This document shows, piece after piece, positions 7,445-12,676 of a stretch of 12,676 nucleotides of DNA (position 1 is its first letter; the number at the start of each line of letters is the position of its first letter). Source of the DNA: Multiplicimicrobium sp043718225 (GTDB lineage Bacteria > Omnitrophota > Omnitrophia > Omnitrophales > Aquincolibacteriaceae); assembly GCA_043718225.1 (NCBI GenBank), contig JAYSWD010000126.1, positions 1-12,676 of the forward strand, read 5' to 3'. The position numbers and the translations under genes are program-made. Below the pieces are notes generated by a model. That model did no database searches, had not been told where the DNA came from, and saw nothing but the letters and a program-made list of their open reading frames with translations.

Positions 7445-7980
7445 GAACGCTTCACTCCAAAAAGCCTTTCCCACCAAGTCGGCGCGCGTTTTTCAATCGC
7501 CCACATGCCAAGTTTTTTTTGTTTGGCCTGGTTTTCGATTTGAATAAATTCACTGCGATAAGGATGATCAAACTTGCGGTAAGCCTCAGCCGCACCAACT
7601 TCGATTAAATTTTGATTAACGAAAAAATGATCCGGTAAATAAATATAGGCGAGGCGGCGGTCATATCGGTCTTTTTTCTCGGGGCCGTCGCGCAGCTCCA
7701 CTTCTTTGCCTTCAACCATTTGCTTTAAAACGAGCTTGGACTCCTCGCCATAAGGCTCGCCGCGATGGCCGTAATCACGGTTTTCAATTTCAGGTGCGTT
7801 GATTCCGATTAAACGGACGCGCGTTCCCTCTTCCTTCAGAACAACCGTATCGCCGTCGATCACGCGTTCGACATGCGCCGTTTCTGCAGAAAGAGGATAA
7901 GCAAATAGCCCATAGCCAATAGCCCATAGCCAAAAGAAAATAATTAAGGCTATCGGCTTTGTGCTATCGGCTATGGGCAT
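7441..7980 (-). CDS. Secreted staphylococcal-nuclease-like (SNase/thermonuclease) protein
   Basis: From the ATG at 7980 the protein has 179 residues. A hydrophobic stretch at about 9-30 with a plausible cut after PLSA (29-32) suggests export. The SNase fold is clear: VIDGDTVVL (40-48), RLIGINAPE (56-64), KKDRYDRRLAYIYL (102-115), and a C-terminal helix with KLGMW. Catalytic positions equivalent to SNase R35, E43 and R87 are R56, E64 and R108; D21 is D44. The calcium ligand D40 is N61, a change common in bacterial relatives. It would cleave DNA or RNA outside the cytoplasm. A TTG start at 8013 would add 11 residues inside mutL; the ATG at 7980, 4 nt after the mutL stop, is preferred but has no good ribosome site. 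Start codon and signal-peptide codons are built from a 7-bp repeat array. The stop overlaps the oxidoreductase ATG. Confidence 0.88.
   Translation of the reverse strand: MPIADSTKPIALIIFFWLWAIGYGLFAYPLSAETAHVERVIDGDTVVLKEEGTRVRLIGINAPEIENRDYGHRGEPYGEESKLVLKQMVEGKEVELRDGPEKKDRYDRRLAYIYLPDHFFVNQNLIEVGAAEAYRKFDHPYRSEFIQIENQAKQKKLGMWAIEKRAPTWWERLFGVKRS
7905..7980. repeat. Inverted pair of 7-bp tandem repeats forming a hairpin
   Basis: Four tandem heptamers of type ATAGCCN (7905-7932; a perfect 14-bp unit twice) are followed after 15 nt by four heptamers of type GGCTATN in the opposite sense (7948-7975), then GGCAT. The 24-nt arms 7908-7931 and 7956-7979 are complementary at 20 positions. The array covers the nuclease start codon and signal-peptide codons. 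A 7-bp unit is not a multiple of three, so gain or loss of one unit would shift the frame. Confidence 0.85.
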
Positions 7981-7984
7981 CAAC

Positions 7985-9823
7985 TTAGAGTTTTCTTTTA
8001 AATTGTCGCTCAAGTTCCGCGAAAGAATATTTGAGCATTGACGGCCGTCCGTGCGGGCAATGAAAAGGATGTTCGCAGCGCATGAGTTCGTCGGTTAACC
8101 GGCGCATTTCTTCCATATTAAGCGAATCATGCGCTTTCACCGACCGTGTTTTACAGGCAAGCATCGCCGCCAAATCGGCTTGATAATGTTCGAGCTTAAC
8201 TCCCGACTCGCCGGTTTCCTTTTGCTCAAAATAAGCGGTCAAAACGTGTTTTGGGTTTTCATCACGGAAAGCGTTCGGAACCGCGCGGACAACCAGCGTT
8301 CTTTCGCCGAACAATTCCACATCAAATCCAATTTTCCGCAGAAAATCTTCATGTTCTTCATACACCGCGAAATGGCGCGGATTCATTTCCAGCATTTCCT
8401 CAATTAAAAGCCGCTGGGAAACAGGCTCTGATTTTTCAAGATTTTGGCGCAGGCTTTCAAATTGAATTTTTTCATGCGCGGCATGCTGGTCAATAACGAC
8501 ATACCCTTCCTCGGTTTCGGCCAAGATAAAAGTTCCGTGCACCTGGCCCAATACTTTCGTAATGACCGGACGACCATCCGTAACCGGCTTCCAATCCGCG
8601 AGCTCAGGTTCTTTCACGCTTGAAAAGGAGGCCGCTGTTTCCTGCAGGGCAGTTTCCCATTGCGAAACGGGCGCGTCCGTAAAATCAGTATTCGGAACTG
8701 TTGTTTTCTCGGCCACGTCCGCACGCGGCGCAAAAAAAGTATCGGGGTTCGATTTAAAAATAGAGGAGGATTTATCAACCAATGCCGGCCGTAAGTCAGG
8801 CGCTTTGCGCAAAGCATCCGCAATCGCGCTCTGAATCATCGATTTCACCGAAGCTTCGCCGGAAAGCCTTACCTGCTGTTTTGTCGGATGAACGTTAACA
8901 TCCACATATTCCGGATGAACATCCACAAATAAAATCGCGGCGGGATAACGTCCATGCATCAAAAAGCCGTGATAACCCGCATCAATCGCATATTGCACCG
9001 CGAAGGATTTAACCCAGCGTTGATTGACAAAAATATATTGCGTCAGGCGATTGCCGCGCGCGAATTCAGGTTTGGTGATAAAACCCGAAACCCGCACATG
9101 CGGAATCTGCGCGTCCACGGGAATCAGCATATCGCCCCAGTCCCCGCCCAAAACTGCCTTAATTCGTTCACGATACTGATTAGGTTCCCGTTGAGCCTCA
9201 GGCGCAGAGGCAGGAATAGCAGCAAGATCCCAAATCGTCTTTTCCTGATTCTTGAAAATGAAATGCACTTTCGGTTTCGCTAGCGCGGCCGAAGCCAGCA
9301 CTTCATATATGTGGCCAAATTCGGTCGAATCCTGCTTTAAAAATTTGCGGCGCGCGGGTGTGTTAAAAAAAAGATCACGGACTTCAACCGTGGTTCCGGG
9401 CGAAGCGGCGGCTTCACTGGCTTTGGCGAGCGCTCCGCCCACCATCCAAATTTCGGTGCCGGTTTCGGCATCAGGCGGCCGCGTCACAAGTGTCATGCGT
9501 GAAACCGCCGCGATGCTCGGCAGCGCTTCACCGCGGAAACCAAATGACGCGATATTCGTTAAATCATCGTCGGATTTGATTTTGCTCGTGGCATGGCGCT
9601 TGAAAGCTAATTCCGCGTCTTGCGGCGACATTCCGCTACCGTTATCTGCGATGCGGATCAAGCTTTTGCCGCCGTGCTGTACCGTGACTTCAATCGAAGT
9701 CGCGCCCGCGTCGAGTGAATTCTCTAGAAGCTCTTTGACGATTGAAGCGGGCCGCTCGACGACTTCGCCCGCGGCGATTTTATTCGCGATTTTCTCGGAA
9801 AGAATTTGAATTTTATTAATCAC
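7985..9823 (-). CDS. mutL: DNA mismatch repair protein MutL, endonuclease type
   Basis: The 612-residue protein couples MutS mismatch recognition to strand incision. The GHKL ATPase domain shows KELLENSLDAGA (30-41, E31 and N35 matching E. coli E29 and N33), DNGSGM (60-65) and FGFRGEAL (94-101). The C-terminal domain has the endonuclease motif DQHAAHEKIQFE (445-456, fitting DQHA-x2-E-x4-E), ACK (556-558) and CPHGRP (589-594). It should therefore nick DNA itself, as in bacteria without MutH. The linker between domains is about 340-420. The start is GTG at 9823-9821, overlapping the mutS stop by 8 bp, so translation is probably coupled. An insertion-like stretch at about 203-215 resembles the MutS inserts at the DNA level. 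The gene is complete with no damaged motif. Confidence 0.97.
   Translation of the reverse strand: MINKIQILSEKIANKIAAGEVVERPASIVKELLENSLDAGATSIEVTVQHGGKSLIRIADNGSGMSPQDAELAFKRHATSKIKSDDDLTNIASFGFRGEALPSIAAVSRMTLVTRPPDAETGTEIWMVGGALAKASEAAASPGTTVEVRDLFFNTPARRKFLKQDSTEFGHIYEVLASAALAKPKVHFIFKNQEKTIWDLAAIPASAPEAQREPNQYRERIKAVLGGDWGDMLIPVDAQIPHVRVSGFITKPEFARGNRLTQYIFVNQRWVKSFAVQYAIDAGYHGFLMHGRYPAAILFVDVHPEYVDVNVHPTKQQVRLSGEASVKSMIQSAIADALRKAPDLRPALVDKSSSIFKSNPDTFFAPRADVAEKTTVPNTDFTDAPVSQWETALQETAASFSSVKEPELADWKPVTDGRPVITKVLGQVHGTFILAETEEGYVVIDQHAAHEKIQFESLRQNLEKSEPVSQRLLIEEMLEMNPRHFAVYEEHEDFLRKIGFDVELFGERTLVVRAVPNAFRDENPKHVLTAYFEQKETGESGVKLEHYQADLAAMLACKTRSVKAHDSLNMEEMRRLTDELMRCEHPFHCPHGRPSMLKYSFAELERQFKRKL
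9187..9216 (-). repeat. Possible third copy of the in-frame linker repeat, in mutL
   Basis: Bases 9190-9210 match the mutS copy at 10280-10300 at 16 of 21 positions, and the other mutS copy also at 16 of 21. The reading frame is the same in all three. It encodes PASAPEAQRE in a stretch of MutL that looks longer than usual. Weak, because the segment is short. Confidence 0.3.
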
Positions 9824-12530
9824 GTCCGGCCCGCTTTTTCAGATCCGCTAACTTCTGCAAAGCCTCAATCGGCGTCATCGAATTCACATCCAGATGCTTT
9901 AACTCCTCCATAACCGGATGCGCGGCCGGTTGCGGCGAAGCCGCAGAGGATAAAGATAAAGTGGCCGAAGGTGCAGAGCCAAGAAGAGGCTTCCGTCCGC
10001 CTTCTAAAATTTGGATCGCCTCTGAATTTTCTTTTTCCAAGACTTTTAAAATTTCTTTGGCGCGTGCGGTTACAGCCGCGGGCAATCCCGCGAGCTGCGC
10101 GACATGAATCCCGTAACTGCGGTCGCTTGCGCCGCGAATGACTTTGCGCAAAAACAAAACTTCACCGGAAGATTCTTTGACTTTCATCGTGTAATTACAA
10201 ATCGAAGGAAAATGCGCTTCGAGCTGTGTCAGCTCATGATAGTGCGTCGCAAATAATGTTCGAGGTCTTGCTTGTGCCGGTTGAGGCTTTGCCCCAGAGG
10301 TAGAACGTGACTGTGCGGTAGGCTCCAAGGAAGATGCTAGTCGCTCACAAATCGCCCAAGCGATACTAAGGCCGTCAAAAGTTGAAGTTCCGCGGCCGAC
10401 TTCATCTAAAATTAATAAACTGCGCGCGGTGGCTTCGTTTAAAATCCGCGAAGTTTCCAGCATTTCAACCATAAAAGTACTTTCGCCGCGAGCTAAATCA
10501 TCCGAAGCGCCGATGCGCGTAAAAATACGGTCGACCACACCGATCTTGCAGTTTTTTGCTGGGACAAAACTGCCGATTTGCGCCAGCAATACGATCAACG
10601 CGGTTTGACGGATATAAGTCGATTTCCCCGCCATATTGGGACCGGTTAAAATAATTAACTGATGATCTTTTTGGTTAAGCAGCAAATCGTTCTCAACAAA
10701 TTTTCCCATCGGAATCATACTTTCAACGACGGGATGCCTTCCCGCTTCGATTTGAATCACATCCGCGTCATTCACATCCGGGCAAACCCATCTTTTTTGA
10801 ACCGCCACGCGCGCAAGCGCAAGCAGCGCGTCAAGCGAGCCGACCGCGCGTGCCATTTCCTGCAAAGGCACAAGCTGTTCGATCATCCGCCCGCGGACCT
10901 GATTAAAGAGATCGTATTCCATCAACTTCATTTTGTCCTGCGCGCCGGAAATTTTCTGGTCCCACTCGGTCAATTCGGGCAAAACAAAACGTTCGGCATT
11001 CGCCAACGTTTGACGGCGGATATAGTTATCGGGAACCGAATTTAAATTATTTTTGCTGATTTCGATTCCGTACCCGAATACCTGCGAATATTTAACTTTA
11101 AGCGACTTAATTCCGGTCCGTTCAATTTCGCGCTGTTGAAAATCTAAAATCCATTGCTTGCCGTTTTGGGAAAGATGGCGATGTTCATCCAATTCCGCCG
11201 AATATTTTTCGCGAATCATATTGCCTTCGCGCAGCGTAAGCGGCGGCTCGGGCACTATCGCGGACTCGATCATTTGGCATAAAGCCGGAAAAGGCTGAAT
11301 TTTTTTGGAGAAATCGAGCAATAAGTCGCTCGTGAGGCTGCTCAGCTCCGTTCTTAAGTCAGGAATGCGGTTGAGAAAGTTTTTGAGGTTGACAAGGTCA
11401 CGTGCGTTCGCCACGCCCGAATTCAGCCGGCTTAGCGTACGCTCAATATCGCGGATTCCCGAAAGCAGTGCCGTAAGTGTTTCGGCGGACATCCGGTTTT
11501 GAACCAATTCTTTAATCGACTCCTGACGCGCATGAATTTCTTTTATCTGTACAAGCGGGCGCAAAATCCATTCTTCAAGCTGACGCGTGCCCATCGAGGT
11601 CAATGTTTCATCCAAAACACGAAACAAAGTTCCAAGGCCTTTGCGGCCCTGTTCATTCGCAACGAGCTCCAAGCTTTTTTGAGCCTGACGGTCAAGAATC
11701 ATGCAGGCCTGCGCTTGAATCATTTTAGGAATTCGCACATGCCCCAAAGCATGATGAAAATGATCATGCAGATAATAAAGCACCGCACCGCAGGCGCCGA
11801 CTGCCAAAGCGTCATCATGAAAGCTTAAAGATTGTGCGCCGCTCAAATGAAAAACCTGTTTCAGACGGTCGGCCGACTCTGCTGCTTCAAAAATCCAGTC
11901 TTCATAAACACTGACCGCTGAGTGAAGCCATTCTTTAGCAAAGTCATTCACCGCGCCTTCGGCTAAACTCTTCGGAAAAATCACTTCCCGCGGGTGGATC
12001 AAAGCCAATTCGTCGAGCAAGCGGTCTTCACTGACGCGGCGCACCCAAAAGTCACCCGTTCCAAGCTCAAGATAAGCGATCGCGGCTTCGCCTGATTTAC
12101 GGACCACGGCTGCCAAATATTCGGAAGTGCGCGACGCATTTTCATCATCCAGATAAGTCGCGGGCGTAATCAGGCGCGTGACTTTTCTTTCCATGAGCCC
12201 TTTAGTCTTGGACGAATCACCGATTTGTTCGCAAACGGCAACTTTTAGATTTTTATCGAGTAAAAGGCGTACATACCCTGAAAAAGCGTGATAAGGAAAA
12301 CCGCACATCGGAATTCGTCCCGCGGCGCCAGCTTCGCGACCGGTCAAAGTAATATTCAGAATTTCGGCGCCTTGAACAGCGTCATCAAAAAACATTTCGT
12401 AAAAGTCGCCCAGGCGGAAAAAGAGAATCGTCGCGGAAGGCAATGTCTTTTTTATGGAACGGTACTGCTCCATCATGGGAGTCAGTTTGGGGGAAGAAAC
12501 GAGATCCAGATTCAGTTCGGGTATCGACAT
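9816..12530 (-). CDS. mutS: DNA mismatch repair protein MutS
   Basis: The 904-residue protein recognises base mismatches and small loops and recruits MutL. The N-terminal mismatch-binding domain has FFRLGDFYEMFFDDA (37-51) with the Phe-x-Glu wedge F43-Y44-E45. The ATPase domain has Walker A GPNMAGKST (630-638), the STFMVEM signature (684-690), Walker B LLILDEVGRGTS (705-716) and TLFATHYHEL (758-767). Between Walker B and TLFATHYHEL, at about 733-756, there is an extra Ser/Ala/Pro/Gln-rich stretch some 19 residues longer than in E. coli MutS. A related sequence occurs in the C-terminal linker (about 851-872). The C-terminal tail (875-900) resembles the tetramer-forming helix region. The ATG at 12530-12528 has no ribosome site but a TATAAT box 5 nt upstream, suggesting a leaderless message. 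It overlaps mutL by 8 bp. Confidence 0.97.
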   Translation of the reverse strand: MSIPELNLDLVSSPKLTPMMEQYRSIKKTLPSATILFFRLGDFYEMFFDDAVQGAEILNITLTGREAGAAGRIPMCGFPYHAFSGYVRLLLDKNLKVAVCEQIGDSSKTKGLMERKVTRLITPATYLDDENASRTSEYLAAVVRKSGEAAIAYLELGTGDFWVRRVSEDRLLDELALIHPREVIFPKSLAEGAVNDFAKEWLHSAVSVYEDWIFEAAESADRLKQVFHLSGAQSLSFHDDALAVGACGAVLYYLHDHFHHALGHVRIPKMIQAQACMILDRQAQKSLELVANEQGRKGLGTLFRVLDETLTSMGTRQLEEWILRPLVQIKEIHARQESIKELVQNRMSAETLTALLSGIRDIERTLSRLNSGVANARDLVNLKNFLNRIPDLRTELSSLTSDLLLDFSKKIQPFPALCQMIESAIVPEPPLTLREGNMIREKYSAELDEHRHLSQNGKQWILDFQQREIERTGIKSLKVKYSQVFGYGIEISKNNLNSVPDNYIRRQTLANAERFVLPELTEWDQKISGAQDKMKLMEYDLFNQVRGRMIEQLVPLQEMARAVGSLDALLALARVAVQKRWVCPDVNDADVIQIEAGRHPVVESMIPMGKFVENDLLLNQKDHQLIILTGPNMAGKSTYIRQTALIVLLAQIGSFVPAKNCKIGVVDRIFTRIGASDDLARGESTFMVEMLETSRILNEATARSLLILDEVGRGTSTFDGLSIAWAICERLASSLEPTAQSRSTSGAKPQPAQARPRTLFATHYHELTQLEAHFPSICNYTMKVKESSGEVLFLRKVIRGASDRSYGIHVAQLAGLPAAVTARAKEILKVLEKENSEAIQILEGGRKPLLGSAPSATLSLSSAASPQPAAHPVMEELKHLDVNSMTPIEALQKLADLKKRAGRD
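9925..9980 (-). repeat. In-frame linker repeat, copy B, mutS C-terminal linker
   Basis: Bases 9925-9949 match copy A (10276-10300) at 20 of 25 positions, with weaker similarity out to 9980. On the plus strand it contains a perfect hairpin TGCGGC-GAA-GCCGCA (9931-9945). It encodes APSATLSLSSAASPQPA in the same frame as copy A. Confidence 0.55.
10276..10326 (-). repeat. In-frame linker repeat, copy A, insert in the MutS ATPase domain
   Basis: It encodes EPTAQSRSTSGAKPQPA between Walker B and TLFATHYHEL, where E. coli MutS has only a few residues. It shares 20 of 25 bases with copy B in the core, including both outer blocks GCCGGTTG and CAGAGG at identical spacing. Both encode the shared pattern P-[TS]-A, then S-[GA]-A-x-PQPA, in the same frame. 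Confidence 0.55.
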
Positions 12531-12535
12531 GCGGA

Positions 12536-12563
12536 ATTATAACAGACTATAGACTATAGACAA
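12536..12563 (-). promoter_or_regulatory. Probable sigma70 promoter of mutS, giving a leaderless mRNA
   Basis: On the minus strand TTGTCT (12563-12558, 4/6) is followed by a 16-nt spacer and a perfect TATAAT (12541-12536). Only 5 nt (TCCGC) separate the -10 box from the mutS ATG, so transcription would start at about the A of ATG. No Shine-Dalgarno sequence is present, which fits a leaderless transcript. The spacer and -35 box consist of the 7-bp repeat described separately. Confidence 0.55.
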
Positions 12564-12571
12564 TAGACGAA
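12544..12571. repeat. 7-bp tandem repeat in the mutS promoter
   Basis: Four heptamers in register: AGACTAT, AGACTAT, AGACAAT, AGACGAA, then a partial AGACC. On the mRNA strand the unit is ATAGTCT. It shares a CTAT core and the 7-bp period with the array at the nuclease start. It provides the promoter spacer and the -35 hexamer of mutS. Confidence 0.8.
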
Positions 12572-12594
12572 AGACCAGAGTGTCATAAGCTAAT

Positions 12595-12631
12595 GAAATG
12601 TCCCCTGATATTAGCACGTGAATTGTCCCCT
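12595..12631. repeat. Two direct copies of a 12-mer, possible mobile-element edge
   Basis: GAAATGTCCCCT (12595-12606) and GAATTGTCCCCT (12620-12631) match at 11 of 12 positions, 25 bp apart. Repeated short motifs at such spacing are typical of the ends of some insertion sequences, for example the IS21 type. No transposase is in the window, so the assignment is tentative. Apart from this and the mutS promoter, the 146-bp right end holds nothing else I can support with confidence. Confidence 0.35.
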
Positions 12632-12652
12632 TCAGCATTCGGGCATGGTGGA

Positions 12653-12676
12653 ATGCGTTATTTAGACCCTCGGAGG
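12653..12676 (+). CDS. Possible start of a plus-strand gene, cut by the window edge
   Basis: An ATG at 12653 opens a frame that reads MRYLDPRR to the end of the window. The first residues resemble the usual N-terminus (M-[KR]-YLDP) of PD-(D/E)XK transposase/Rpn-family proteins. Only eight codons are visible and a normally spaced ribosome site is not obvious, so this may be chance. Confidence 0.15.

Noticed and set aside
7442..7477. Longer start for the FAD oxidoreductase (11 codons upstream)
   Set aside because: The ATG at 7444 forms an ATGA overlap with the nuclease stop and gives a normal short lead to the Rossmann motif.
7789..7803. Nuclease inactive because the calcium ligand Asp is Asn (N61)
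   Set aside because: This change is frequent in bacterial SNase-like proteins and the two arginines and the glutamate are kept, so inactivity cannot be claimed.
7841..7990. CRISPR array suggested by short repeats
   Set aside because: Units are 7 bp, directly tandem and inverted, without spacers.
7981..8013. TTG start for the nuclease inside mutL
   Set aside because: It adds a charged 11-residue extension before the signal peptide; the ATG 4 nt after the mutL stop is simpler, although neither has a strong ribosome site.

Overview
This window is a block of bacterial genes that all lie on the minus strand, so transcription runs from the right end to the left. The likely order of reading is mutS, mutL, a secreted thermonuclease-like protein, a ThiO-like FAD oxidoreductase, an OmpR-type response regulator, its sensor kinase, a small orphan gene, a STAND/archaeal-type ATPase, and a GAF plus degenerate HD-GYP protein that runs off the left end. 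The host looks like a Gram-negative-type uncultured bacterium of roughly middling G+C. MutL carries the endonuclease motif, which is absent from MutH-using gammaproteobacteria. An Omnitrophota-like or other candidate-phylum origin is only a guess from gene style and repeat content. No rRNA, tRNA or CRISPR array was seen.

Right end (about 12531-12676): an intergenic segment with a good sigma70-like promoter whose -10 box lies 5 nt before the mutS ATG, suggesting a leaderless mutS mRNA. A 7-bp tandem repeat overlaps this promoter. Beyond it are two direct copies of a 12-mer that look like the edge of a mobile element leaving the window.

Centre (6329-12530): a tightly packed mismatch-repair cluster. 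mutS and mutL overlap by 8 bp, the nuclease ATG follows the mutL stop by 4 nt, and the nuclease stop overlaps the oxidoreductase start as ATGA. MutS has a non-canonical Ser/Ala/Pro/Gln-rich insert in its ATPase domain. The DNA coding for it resembles the DNA coding for the MutS C-terminal linker and, more weakly, a MutL linker, always in the same reading frame. A second 7-bp repeat array, arranged as an inverted pair, forms the start codon and signal peptide of the nuclease gene.

Left of centre (3839-6262): a two-component system with the regulator first and the kinase second. A 264-bp gap between them is largely filled by a ~165-bp imperfect palindromic repeat element with ~12-bp terminal inverted repeats and two perfect internal hairpins.

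Left end (1-3761): a small unrecognised gene, then a probable promoter, then a two-gene unit. The first gene is an ATPase with Walker A/B motifs, a winged helix and a divergent C-terminal domain. The second is a GAF/HD-GYP protein in which several metal-ligand positions of HD-GYP phosphodiesterases are replaced, so it is probably a non-catalytic sensor. This ATPase plus pseudo-HD-GYP pair is the best candidate here for an uncharacterised signalling system.
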